This document shows positions 15,708-24,021 of a stretch of 64,000 bases of DNA, in pieces; positions within the stretch are counted from its first letter, which is position 1, and the number at the start of each line of letters is the position of its first letter. The position numbers and the translations under genes are program-made. The DNA comes from Cupriavidus oxalaticus (GTDB lineage Bacteria > Pseudomonadota > Gammaproteobacteria > Burkholderiales > Burkholderiaceae). Location of the stretch: contig NZ_CP038634.1 of the NCBI RefSeq assembly GCF_004768545.1, positions 2,108,001 to 2,172,000 on the forward strand. Direction: 5' to 3'. The notes below the pieces were generated by a model that worked only from the letters and a program-made list of their open reading frames with translations, did not search any database and had not been told where the DNA came from.

Positions 15708-16829
15708 ATGTTGCCCACGCCCATTTCCGAGAAGGCGCTGTCCCGCGGGTTGCTTGACGTCCTGATCCGCGCCGGGCTGATCGCTGTGCTGGCGGTTTTC
15801 TGCTTCCAGATCTTCCACCCGTTTGTCGATCTGCTGCTGTGGTCAGTGATCCTGGCGGTCACCATATACCCGCTGCAGGTCAGGCTGCGCGCCCGCATGG
15901 GAGGGCATGACGGGCGTGTCGCCACGCTGATCGTCGTGCTGGTCCTTGCCATCATCCTGGTGCCGACCTACCTGCTGGGCCAGGCACTGGTCGATTCGGT
16001 GGAGAACGCCATCGCCATGGTCCGGGACGACCGCGTGCATATCCCGATGCCGGCGGAGTCGGTCGCCGCGTGGCCGGTCGTCGGGCAGCGCCTCTACGAT
16101 TTCTGGCTGCAGGCTGCCACCGACATGAGCGCGGTGATGGAAAAGCTGATGCCGCAACTCAAGGGCGTGAGCCTGGCCCTACTCGGCAAGCTCGCCGGCG
16201 TCGGCGTGGCCCTGCTGGTCCTGCTGTTCGCGCTGATCATCGCCGGCATCATCATGGCCTATGGCGAGGAAGGGACGCGCAGCGCCAGGCAGATCGCCTC
16301 GCGCGTGTTTGGCCCGGAGCGCGGCCCGCGGCTGGCCATGCTGTGCACTGCCACCATCCGAGCGGTGGCGCAGGGCGTGGTTGGCATCGCCTTCATCCAG
16401 ATGCTGCTGATCGGCGTCGCCTTTGTGGTCAAGGGCATTCCCGGCGCCGGCCTGCTGGCGCTGGCGGTGCTGCTGCTCGGCATCATGCAGCTGCCGGCGA
16501 CGCTGATCACCATCCCGGTGATTATTTTTGTTTTTGCCACCGAGGGTGCCAGCGTGGCGACCATCGTCTTTGCCGTCTACACCTTTGTCGCGGGACTGGC
16601 CGACAACGTGCTCAAGCCGCTGATGCTCGGCCGCGGCGTGGACGTGCCGATGCCGGTGGTGCTGATCGGCGCGCTGGGCGGGATGGTGACAGGCGGCGTC
16701 ATCGGGCTGTTTATCGGTCCCGTGATGCTGGCCGTGGCCTACCGGCTGTTCTGGCAGTGGGTCGAAGACCAGCCGCCTCCGCAGCCTGCGCAGCCGGTGC
16801 CCGAATCGATCGAGCAGACCGCGGAATAG
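15708..16829 (+). CDS. AI-2E family (PerM/TqsA-type) transporter, 373 aa
   Basis: An integral membrane protein with about eight helices in the AI-2E arrangement: two N-terminal hairpins (GLIAVLAVFCFQIFHPFVDLL and SVILAVTIYPL), a soluble insert (about residues 110-165) and a C-terminal bundle. The bundle includes the family signature ADNVLKPLMLGRGVDVPMPVVLIGALGG, quoted here in pieces: DNVLKPLMLGRG then MPVVLIGALGG. Family members export quorum signals, Na+ or other ions. The gap to the NodT-type gene is 18 bases, so it probably leads the four-gene operon 15708-20648. Confidence 0.8.
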   Translation: MLPTPISEKALSRGLLDVLIRAGLIAVLAVFCFQIFHPFVDLLLWSVILAVTIYPLQVRLRARMGGHDGRVATLIVVLVLAIILVPTYLLGQALVDSVENAIAMVRDDRVHIPMPAESVAAWPVVGQRLYDFWLQAATDMSAVMEKLMPQLKGVSLALLGKLAGVGVALLVLLFALIIAGIIMAYGEEGTRSARQIASRVFGPERGPRLAMLCTATIRAVAQGVVGIAFIQMLLIGVAFVVKGIPGAGLLALAVLLLGIMQLPATLITIPVIIFVFATEGASVATIVFAVYTFVAGLADNVLKPLMLGRGVDVPMPVVLIGALGGMVTGGVIGLFIGPVMLAVAYRLFWQWVEDQPPPQPAQPVPESIEQTAE

Positions 16830-16847
16830 TGCAGGCCGGTTCGCCTC

Positions 16848-18422
16848 ATGCCCGTGCGCAACCGGCCGAACGGAATGCTGCTGGCCGGCGTGCTGTGCCT
16901 GGGCGCATGCGCGCGGGTGGGCCCCGACTTCCAGCCGCAGCGCGAGGCGTGGACGGCCTCATGGGACAGCCCGGCGCTGCAGGGCGCGATTGAGCAGCGC
17001 CCGGCGCCCGACCTGGGGCAGTGGTGGCAGGTATTCGGCGACCCGACGCTGGAGCGCCTGATCGCCGAGGCCGATGCCAACAACGCCGGACTGCGCATCG
17101 CCGGCCTGCGCGTGATGGAAGCGCGCGCGCAGCTCGGCATCGCCCAGAGCGGCCGCTACCCGCAGCTGCAGCAGGTGAGCACCGATGCGCTGTACACCTC
17201 CAGCCGCCAGGCCGGCGGGCGCAACCCGCAGAACAGCCGCTTCTGGCAGTTCAGCGCGGGCTTCGACATCGGCTGGGAGCTGGATTTCTGGGGGCGCTTC
17301 AGCCGCGCCATCGAATCGGCCGATGCCGCGTACTTTGCCGCGCGCGCCAACCACGAGGATGTGCTGGTGCTGCTGCGCGCCCAGGTGGCCGAGACCTACT
17401 TCGCGCTGCGCACCGCCGAGGCGCGGCTGCGCATCGCCCGCGACAATGCCCGGCTGCAGCAGCGCAGCTTTGAAATCACCGAGCGGCTGTTCCGCAGCGG
17501 CGAGACCGACGAGCTCGACCTGCAGCAAGCCAAGACGCAGTACCTGGGCACGCTCAGCAGCATCCCCGAGTTCGAGGGCCAGATCCTGCGCACGCGCAAT
17601 GCGCTGGCGGTGCTGGCGGGCCACCCTCCCGGCGCGCTGCCGGAGCTGCCCGAACTCGCGGAGCGGGAAGGGGCACTCCCGCTGCTCGACCGCGCCGTGG
17701 TGCAGGACGTGCCGGTCAGCCTGCTGGTGCGCCGTCCGGATGTGCGCGCCGCGGAGCTGCAGATTGCGGCGCAGTCGGCGTTGATCGGCGTGGCCGAGGC
17801 CGATCTCTACCCGTCGCTGTCGCTCTTGGGCAGCATCGTCTGGTCCGCCAGCACGCTGGCCGGCACGCCCAACACGCTGGCGCTGGTGGGCGGGCCCAGC
17901 CTGCGCTGGAACGTGTTCGACTATGGCCGCATCCGCAACAACGTGCGGGTGCAGGACGCACGCCTGCAGCAGCTGATCGTGGCCTACCAGGACGCGGTGC
18001 GGCAGGCCGCGCGCGAAGCCGACGATGCCGCCAGCGGCCTGCTCAAGTCGCTGGAGCGCGAAGAGATCCTGCGCGAAGGCACGGTCGCCGCCAACCGTTC
18101 GCTGTCGCTGGCCAACTCGCTCTACCGCGAGGGCTATTCCGACTTCCAGCGCGTGCTGGACGCGCAGCGGGCGCTGGCGGCCCAGCAGGATGCCTACGTG
18201 CTCAACCGCAGCAGCGCCGTGAGCAACCTGATCGCGCTGTACAAGGCGCTGGGCGGCGGCTGGCACAGCGAACTGCCTCTGGTCGACCCGGCGACGCGCC
18301 AGCAGATGCAGCAGCGCACCAACTGGGGCGACCTGTTCGAAGAAGCCGCGCGGCCGGCCGTGCCTGCGGGGGCGGGCGTTCCGGCGACACCACGGCAGGT
18401 ATCCAACGCGGAGGCCCGATGA
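16848..18422 (+). CDS. NodT-family RND/HlyD outer-membrane efflux lipoprotein, 524 aa
   Basis: A TolC-like trimeric outer-membrane channel. The N-terminus has a lipoprotein signal with lipobox LGAC (residues 20-23: VLCLGACARVGPDF), so it is lipid-anchored like OprM/NodT. Two repeats of the outer-membrane efflux domain follow. The first starts at WWQVFGDPTLERLIAEAD and the second near VPVSLLVRRPDVRAAELQ, the typical PDVRAAE signature. It ends with a proline/alanine tail. It overlaps the HlyD-type gene by 4 bases (ATGA), which shows translational coupling. It should form the outer exit of the tripartite pump with the next two products. Confidence 0.9.
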   Translation: MPVRNRPNGMLLAGVLCLGACARVGPDFQPQREAWTASWDSPALQGAIEQRPAPDLGQWWQVFGDPTLERLIAEADANNAGLRIAGLRVMEARAQLGIAQSGRYPQLQQVSTDALYTSSRQAGGRNPQNSRFWQFSAGFDIGWELDFWGRFSRAIESADAAYFAARANHEDVLVLLRAQVAETYFALRTAEARLRIARDNARLQQRSFEITERLFRSGETDELDLQQAKTQYLGTLSSIPEFEGQILRTRNALAVLAGHPPGALPELPELAEREGALPLLDRAVVQDVPVSLLVRRPDVRAAELQIAAQSALIGVAEADLYPSLSLLGSIVWSASTLAGTPNTLALVGGPSLRWNVFDYGRIRNNVRVQDARLQQLIVAYQDAVRQAAREADDAASGLLKSLEREEILREGTVAANRSLSLANSLYREGYSDFQRVLDAQRALAAQQDAYVLNRSSAVSNLIALYKALGGGWHSELPLVDPATRQQMQQRTNWGDLFEEAARPAVPAGAGVPATPRQVSNAEAR

Positions 18423-19585
18423 GCGACACGCCACAGCCCGCAGCAGTCCCGCCGGAGCCAGCATCGCCACCGCCGCCGCCGCCGCCGCCGCCGCCCGCCG
18501 CGGCAGCGACCGCCGATCCGGCCAGGAAAGGCATTCGCTGGGTGCTCGTGCTGATCGCCGTGAGCCTGGTGTGGTACCTGCTGGCCGACCGGCTCACGCC
18601 CTATACCCAGCAGGCGCGCGTGCAGGCCTTCGTGGTGCCGGTGGCGTCGGAGGTGGCGGGGCGCGTGACCCGCGTCCATGTGCGCAACAACCAGGACGTG
18701 GCGGCCGGCACGGTGCTGTTCGAGGTCGACCCGCAGCACTACCGGATCGCCGCCGACCGCGCGCGCGCCGACCTGGAGTCGACGCGCCGGCAGATCGGCG
18801 CCAGCACCGCCGGCATCGAATCGGCGCAGGCGGCGCTGCGCGCAGCGCGCGCCAACGAGGTCAAGGCGCGCCAGGACAGCGAACGCCTGGAGCGCCTGTA
18901 CCGCGAGGACCAGGGCACCATATCGCTGCGCCGGCTGGAGATCGCGCGTGCCAGCCTGGAAGCAGCCACCGCGCAGGTGGCCGCGGCCCGCGCCGAGGTC
19001 CAGCGCGCGCGCGAGCAGGAGGGCGGCAGCGCCGAAGACAACGCCAAGCTGCGCAGCGCCGCCGCCGCGCTGGAAAAGGCCGAGCTGGACCTGGCCAATA
19101 CCAGCGTGCGCGCGCGCTCGGCCGGGCTGGTCACCGATCTGCGCACCGAGACCGGCCAGTTTGCCGCTGCGGGCAATCCGGTGATGACGCTGATCACCAT
19201 CCACGACGTATGGATCAACGCGGAGATGACCGAGAACAACCTTGGCCACGTGGTGCCCGGCACGCCGGTGGCGATCGTGCTGGATTCGCTGCCGGGGCGG
19301 GTCTTCACCGGGCGCGTGCGCAGTGTCGGCTATGGTGTCAGTGTCGGCGGCCCCCCCACGCAGCCCGGCAGCCTGCCGACGGTGCAGAACAGCCGCGACT
19401 GGCTGCGCCCGGCCCAGCGTTTCCCGGTGACGGTGGAATTCGATCCCGGCCAGTTGTCGTCGCTGCGCGGCGTGCGCGTGGGCGGGCAGGCGGAGGTCAT
19501 GGCGTTTCCGACGGAAGGCAATCCGCTCAACCCGCTCGGCCGCGCCTTCCTGTACCTGATGAGCTGGCTGTCCTATGTCTACTGA
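18419..19585 (+). CDS. HlyD-family periplasmic adaptor (membrane fusion) protein, 388 aa
   Basis: A membrane fusion protein. A proline-rich N-terminal cytoplasmic tail (residues about 8-32, including a run of ten prolines encoded by a CCG tract at 18470-18493) precedes one membrane anchor (WVLVLIAVSLVWYLLADRL, about 41-59). Next come the lipoyl half (VVPVASEVAGRVTRVHVRNN), a coiled-coil hairpin (about 115-215) and the second lipoyl and beta-barrel parts. It resembles EmrA/AaeA adaptors. It is coupled by overlaps to the genes before (4 bases) and after (11 bases). Confidence 0.9.
   Translation: MSDTPQPAAVPPEPASPPPPPPPPPPAAAATADPARKGIRWVLVLIAVSLVWYLLADRLTPYTQQARVQAFVVPVASEVAGRVTRVHVRNNQDVAAGTVLFEVDPQHYRIAADRARADLESTRRQIGASTAGIESAQAALRAARANEVKARQDSERLERLYREDQGTISLRRLEIARASLEAATAQVAAARAEVQRAREQEGGSAEDNAKLRSAAAALEKAELDLANTSVRARSAGLVTDLRTETGQFAAAGNPVMTLITIHDVWINAEMTENNLGHVVPGTPVAIVLDSLPGRVFTGRVRSVGYGVSVGGPPTQPGSLPTVQNSRDWLRPAQRFPVTVEFDPGQLSSLRGVRVGGQAEVMAFPTEGNPLNPLGRAFLYLMSWLSYVY
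18470..18493. repeat. (CCG)8 microsatellite in the HlyD-type gene
   Basis: Eight uninterrupted CCG triplets in frame encode most of a ten-proline run in the cytoplasmic tail of the adaptor. Copy-number change would alter the tail by single prolines without a frameshift. Confidence 0.8.
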
Positions 19586-20648
19586 CAGCCCGGCGACGGT
19601 ACCGGCGGCATCGCGGCCGCCGCCCTCGCCGCGCGCACGGCGCGCGCTGCGCCTGGCCGGCGGCACCGCGTGGTGCCTGGCGGCCAGCTTCGGCCTGGGC
19701 CTGCCGATCCCGATGCTCGCGCCAGTGCTGGCCATATTCCTGCTCGCCAGCATGAACCGTCCGCTGGCGTTCAAGACCGGCGTGGGCCTGGCGCTGGTGG
19801 TGATGCTGACCACCGGCAGCGGCCTGCTGCTGATTCCCTTGCTGCGCCACTACCCGGTCAGCGGCGTGCTGCTGACCGGCCTGTGCCTGTTCCTGGCATT
19901 CCGCTACGGCTTGCGCGGCGGCAACAACCTGGTGTCGACCTTCCTGGTGGTCGGCCTGACCATGATCTCGTCGGCCGGCACCTTCGACTTCGGCCTGGCC
20001 GTGACGGTCATTGCCGCGCTGGTCAAGGGGCTGCTGCTGGCGGTGCTGGCGCTGGCGCTCGGGCATTGGCTTTTTCCCGAGCCCGCGGGCACACCGGCGG
20101 CGCCCCCGGCCAGCGCGCTGCCGGACGACCTGGCGGCGTGGGTCGCACTGCGCGCGGCGCTGGTGGTGATGCCAGCCTTCCTGCTCACGATGACCGATCC
20201 CACCACCTACATGCCGATCATCATGAAGGCGGTCAGCCTGGGCCGGCAGAGCTGCACCACTTCTGCGCGCAACGCGGGCCGCGAGCTGCTGGGCTCGACG
20301 CTGCTCGGCGGCCTGCTGGCGATCGCATTCTGGGGCGCGCTCAGCCTGTTCGTGCACCTGTGGATGTATTTCCTGTGGATGCTGCTGTTTGCGCTGCTGG
20401 TGGCGCGCAAGCTCTATGGGCTCAGCCCCTCGCGCCAGGCGCCCGGCTTCTGGCTCAATACGCTGGTGACGCTGGTCATCCTGCTGGGGCAGTCGGTGCA
20501 GGACAGCGCGGCCGGCAAGGACGTCTATACCGCCTTTGTCGTGCGCATGGGGCTGTTTATCGGCGTCACGCTGTACGCGTGGCTGATGATCGAGCTGCTG
20601 GACCAGCCGCGCGCGATGCGCAGAGGGCAACCGCAGTCGTCGCAATAG
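19575..20648 (+). CDS. DUF2955 (FUSC-like) inner-membrane pump component, 357 aa
   Basis: A protein of about ten membrane helices in two blocks (residues about 20-160 and 200-345) separated by a short polar linker (PEPAGTPAAPPASALPDD). This is the layout of DUF2955 proteins, relatives of the AaeB/fusaric-acid-resistance group that pair with HlyD adaptors. It has no ATPase or RND features, so export is probably driven by the proton gradient. It overlaps the adaptor gene by 11 bases. With the NodT and HlyD products it completes a three-part exporter; aromatic acids are the usual cargo of the AaeAB relatives, but this is inference. Confidence 0.8.
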   Translation: MSTDSPATVPAASRPPPSPRARRALRLAGGTAWCLAASFGLGLPIPMLAPVLAIFLLASMNRPLAFKTGVGLALVVMLTTGSGLLLIPLLRHYPVSGVLLTGLCLFLAFRYGLRGGNNLVSTFLVVGLTMISSAGTFDFGLAVTVIAALVKGLLLAVLALALGHWLFPEPAGTPAAPPASALPDDLAAWVALRAALVVMPAFLLTMTDPTTYMPIIMKAVSLGRQSCTTSARNAGRELLGSTLLGGLLAIAFWGALSLFVHLWMYFLWMLLFALLVARKLYGLSPSRQAPGFWLNTLVTLVILLGQSVQDSAAGKDVYTAFVVRMGLFIGVTLYAWLMIELLDQPRAMRRGQPQSSQ

Positions 20649-20658
20649 ATGCCCGGCA

Positions 20659-20910
20659 TCAATCCACCCAGGGGTTGGCCAAAACGATCCCGGTCCCATC
20701 GAAGTCCTTTCCGTTGCGCGTGGCGAGCGTGGCGCCGTTATGCCTGCAAATGGCAGCAATCTGCGCATCTGCCATGCTGATCGGACGACCATTGCGCTCT
20801 CGCTGTGAAACGAGCGCGGCATAGTGCACGGCGGCGTTCTCGTCGAACGGAAGCACCCGCTCGGCAAACTCCTCGTCGAGCATCTTCAGTGCGGCATCAC
20901 GTAGAAAGTC
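20659..20910 (-). pseudogene. C-terminal half of a VapC-like PIN-domain toxin
   Basis: The second half of a PIN-domain ribonuclease: FAERVLPFDENAAVHYAAL, then GRPISMADAQIAAICRHNGA with an acidic active-site residue, then LATRNGKDFDGTGI and the end LANPWVD. The first half, with the first catalytic Asp, is absent. Homologous sequence begins right after, and in the same frame as, the stop codon of the upstream gene (TAA at 20911-20913). The remnant may be translated from the ATG at 20883 but cannot be an active VapC. No vapB antitoxin gene is present. Confidence 0.75.
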
Positions 20911-21714
20911 TTATCCCAGCGCCAGCCCGCCATGCGCCAGCAACTGGCGGAAGACCGCCAGCTGGGTTTCGCCGGTCTCGGCCAGCCGGTGGCACACGTG
21001 CACGTGGGCATCCATGTCGCTGTGGCCGCGCAGCGCGTCCTTGCACTCGCGCTCGGAAATCTCCACGTGGACCCCCGTCAGGATGGCGCGCCCATAGCCC
21101 ACGCGCGCGGACACGATCGCAGGCGGGGAGCCGGCCATGCCGGTGTAGACCGCCAGCACCTGCGTACCCGGGCCGGGCTCACCCCCGAAATCGAACAGGC
21201 AGCCGCCGTGGTAGTGCATGTAGAGAGAGACCGGTGTCGGTGTCAGGTGATCGGTGGTGCGGATCTCCACGGCCGCGGCGGTGCGCGGCGTGCCGTCGTA
21301 CAAGCGTCCGCCGGTGAGGTCGGGCAGCGAGCCGACCGCCACCGCGTCGACAAAGCGCAACTCGCGGGCGCCGCAGATCGCGCCCGAGGTGCCGGCGTGA
21401 AAAGCAAGCTCCCGGCACGCGTAGTAGGCGCCGGCGCAGATGCCCAGGTAGACGCCGCCCCGTTCGATAAAGCTGCGGATGCGCGCGTTGGGTGCGCCAT
21501 TGAGCGCCGCGCAGTAGGGCAGGTCGGCGCCGCCCGGCATCACGAACATCACCGCATCGTCGAACAGCGTAGGGTCGTGGCGGATATCGTCGGCCATGAC
21601 CGCGCGGATTTCGTAGGCGCCGGCCTGCAGCTGGTGGCCGATGGTGCGCATCAGGCAGGCGGTCCAGTCGGAGGCGCCGGCGTCGACATACGTCAGGATC
21701 TTGTGCTTGGACAT
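20911..21714 (-). CDS. BPL_N-domain protein (glutamine-amidotransferase-like fold), 267 aa
   Basis: A stand-alone version of the N-terminal domain of eukaryotic-type biotin-protein ligase, a class I amidotransferase-like fold. Key segments are FVMPGGADLPYCAALNG (about residues 57-73) and the nucleophile-elbow-like GVYLGICAGAYYACRE (about 87-102), with Cys in the position of the amidotransferase nucleophile. A later YMHYHGGCLFDF provides His residues. No biotin-ligase catalytic domain is attached and no synthetase partner is adjacent. The biochemical role of such stand-alone proteins is unknown. The stop codon is immediately followed, in frame, by the vapC remnant, so the extreme C-terminus may have been set by that rearrangement. 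Confidence 0.75.
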   Translation of the reverse strand: MSKHKILTYVDAGASDWTACLMRTIGHQLQAGAYEIRAVMADDIRHDPTLFDDAVMFVMPGGADLPYCAALNGAPNARIRSFIERGGVYLGICAGAYYACRELAFHAGTSGAICGARELRFVDAVAVGSLPDLTGGRLYDGTPRTAAAVEIRTTDHLTPTPVSLYMHYHGGCLFDFGGEPGPGTQVLAVYTGMAGSPPAIVSARVGYGRAILTGVHVEISERECKDALRGHSDMDAHVHVCHRLAETGETQLAVFRQLLAHGGLALG

Positions 21715-21768
21715 GCTGGTCGTGGCGGTTGGGGGCGGGGGGCACAGGCAACGCTTATCGCTTGCTTT

Positions 21769-22731
21769 CTACCCTAGTTTTCGCGACGGCGCAGTACCGG
21801 CTTTCCTGGGGCCGCGCGCCGCCATCGTATCGCGTACGGCTTCGCGCACGCATTCCGCCAGTAGCGCCGCCGCGCGCGTCTGGCCGGTACCCGCCTGCGC
21901 GATCACCAGCGGCTGGCGCACGGTTTCCTCGAGGATTGGCTTTTCCACGACGCTGGCCGACTGGCCGGAGGCCGGCGCCTGCGTGATCAGCAACGCGGAA
22001 CCCAGCCCGTTCGCCACCATGCTGCGCGCCAGTTCCAGCGACGTGGCGCGGTAGCGCACCTCCGGCTGCAGGCCGAATTGCCAGAACGGCGCCATCAGGA
22101 ATTCGCGGCTGTGTGGCAGGTCGATCAGGATCAGCGGCTCGCGCGCCAGCGCGTGCAGCGAGATTGCGGCCTTGCCGCGGGCCAGCTTCGAGCCGGCCGG
22201 CACCAGCCCGTAGGGCCGCAGTTCCGCCAGCACTTCGCGGCCGATCTCGGCAGGCAGCCCCACGTCGTAGGTCAGCGCCAGCTCGATCTGGCCACCGTGC
22301 AGCCAGTCTTCGAGCTGGGCCAGGTCGCCTTCGACAAAACGCACTGCGAGCCGGGGATAGCGCTCGCGTGCCACGCGCAGCACCGCCGGCAGGTAGGCCG
22401 GCGCCAGCGTGCGGAACACGCCGATGCGCACCTCGCCGGCATCGCCGTCGCCGCGCTGGTCGATCTCGAATGCCGTTGCCGCGCCCAGGATCCGGCGCGC
22501 TTCCGCCAGCTTGCGTGCCCCGAAGCGGGTCAGCGCCAGCCTGGTGCCCGCATCGCGGGCGAACAGGGCTTCGTCGAACAAGGCTTCCAGCTCGCGGATG
22601 GCGACCGAAATGGAAGGCTGCGAGACATTGAGCAGCCGCGCAGCGGCGGCGGTGCTGCCGGATTCCGCCGTGGCGGCGAAGTAGCGCAACAGGCGCAGCG
22701 AGATGCGCGAAGGAGATGGCTGCGATGCCAT
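21769..22731 (-). CDS. LysR-family regulator, likely of the CoA-transferase/acyl-CoA dehydrogenase operon
   Basis: A 320-residue LysR protein with the helix-turn-helix at about residues 9-68 (LRLLRYFAATAESGSTAAAA, VSQPSISVAIRELEALF). The effector domain begins at about 98 (GEVRIGVFRTLAPAYLPAVL). It is divergent from the CaiB-type gene (93 bp between starts), a classic arrangement for a regulator of a short acyl-CoA catabolic operon. The gap contains an AT-rich stretch (TCAATATTTTACTTGATAG) with the palindrome CCTATAGG at 22740-22747 close to this gene's start. Confidence 0.85.
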   Translation of the reverse strand: MASQPSPSRISLRLLRYFAATAESGSTAAAARLLNVSQPSISVAIRELEALFDEALFARDAGTRLALTRFGARKLAEARRILGAATAFEIDQRGDGDAGEVRIGVFRTLAPAYLPAVLRVARERYPRLAVRFVEGDLAQLEDWLHGGQIELALTYDVGLPAEIGREVLAELRPYGLVPAGSKLARGKAAISLHALAREPLILIDLPHSREFLMAPFWQFGLQPEVRYRATSLELARSMVANGLGSALLITQAPASGQSASVVEKPILEETVRQPLVIAQAGTGQTRAAALLAECVREAVRDTMAARGPRKAGTAPSRKLG

Positions 22732-22824
22732 TAAATAATCCTATAGGTGCTACTAAGAATCAATATTTTACTTGATAGCCTGCGCTGCGCAGAATCGGAC
22801 CACCAGCCCTTGAGGAGCAAGACC

Positions 22825-24021
22825 ATGACGCATTCCAACCTGCCTGATGTGCCCGATCTCCCGCTAGCCGGCCTGCGCGTGATCGATTTCTCGCGCGTGC
22901 TCGCCGGCCCGTATTGCACCGCGTTGCTCGGCGACCTCGGCGCCGAAGTCATCAAGGTAGAGCCGCCCGGCGGCGACGACTATCGCGCGGTCGGTCCCTT
23001 CTCCGACGGCAAGAGCGGCCTGTTCTCGGCGATGAACCGCAACAAGCAGAGCATCGTGATCGACCTGAAGACGGACGACGGCCTGGCTGTCGCCCGCGCG
23101 CTGTGCCGCGGTGCCGACGTGGTGGTGGAAAACTTCCGCCCCGGCGTGGCGGACAAGCTCGGCATCGGTTACGCCGCGCTGCGCGAACTGAACCCGCCGC
23201 TGGTCTATGCCAGCGTGTCGGGCTTTGGCCAGACCGGCCCGGAATCGCACCGCCCGGCCTACGACATCATCCTGCAGGCGATGTGCGGGCTGATGGACGC
23301 CACCGGTGCGCCCGACGGCGCGCCGACCATGCTCGGCGAGGCCGTGTCCGACGCCGTCAGCGGCCTGTTCGCCTCGTGGGGCGTGCTGGCCGCGCTGCTG
23401 GCGCGCGAGAAGACGGGGCGCGGCACGCATGTCGATGTGTCGATGTTCGATGCCACGCTCAGCCTCAGCGCCACGCTGGTCGCGCGCTACGCCGCCACCG
23501 GGCTGGCGCCGCGGCGCGTGGGCAACCGCCATCCGTCGTCGGCGCCGTTCGGTGCGTATCGCGCCGCGGATGGCTTCTACGTGGTGGCGGTGCTGAACAA
23601 CAAGCTGTTCCAGGCGCTGGCCGACGCCATCGGCCAGCCCGCGATGGCGCACGACCCGCGCTTTGCCGATGACGAGACGCGGTGCCGCTTCGAGTCCGAC
23701 CTGCGCGCCATGCTGGAGAGCTGGTCGGCGACGCGCACGGTGGCGGAGGTGAACGCCGTGCTCGGCGCCGCCGGCATCCCGGTCGCGCCGATCCGCAATG
23801 TCAAGGAAGCGCTGGAAAGCGAGCACGCGGCGCATCGCCGCCTGCTGACCGAGGTGCCCGGCACGGACGGCGGCACGGTGCGCCTGCCGTCGCAGCCGGT
23901 CAAGTTCTCTGCCTACGGCGCCAACCGCGTGACGCCCGCGCCGGCGCTGGGCCAGCACACCGGGGCCATCCTGGCCGCGCACGATTTCAGTAATTTCAAT
24001 AAGGAGAAGCAACATGCATAA
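22825..24021 (+). CDS. CaiB/BaiF (family III) CoA-transferase, 398 aa
   Basis: This enzyme transfers CoA between a donor acyl-CoA and a carboxylic acid, so activating the substrate for the dehydrogenase that follows. Signatures are LAGLRVIDFSRVLAGPYCTALLGDLGAEVIKVE (here split: DFSRVLAGPYC, GDLGAEVIKVE) near residues 17-50 and RPAYDIILQAMCGLMDATG with the catalytic Asp of the family near residue 149. The ATG at 22825 has TTGAGGAG upstream; a GTG reading that begins at 22747 would add 26 residues with no family similarity. It overlaps the dehydrogenase gene by 8 bases. The acid substrate is not evident. Confidence 0.9.
   Translation: MTHSNLPDVPDLPLAGLRVIDFSRVLAGPYCTALLGDLGAEVIKVEPPGGDDYRAVGPFSDGKSGLFSAMNRNKQSIVIDLKTDDGLAVARALCRGADVVVENFRPGVADKLGIGYAALRELNPPLVYASVSGFGQTGPESHRPAYDIILQAMCGLMDATGAPDGAPTMLGEAVSDAVSGLFASWGVLAALLAREKTGRGTHVDVSMFDATLSLSATLVARYAATGLAPRRVGNRHPSSAPFGAYRAADGFYVVAVLNNKLFQALADAIGQPAMAHDPRFADDETRCRFESDLRAMLESWSATRTVAEVNAVLGAAGIPVAPIRNVKEALESEHAAHRRLLTEVPGTDGGTVRLPSQPVKFSAYGANRVTPAPALGQHTGAILAAHDFSNFNKEKQHA

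Noticed and set aside
18194..19813. A 539-codon minus-strand frame over the HlyD-type gene
   Set aside because: It is an antisense frame with repetitive Arg/Gly composition. The plus-strand adaptor and its operon overlaps are convincing.
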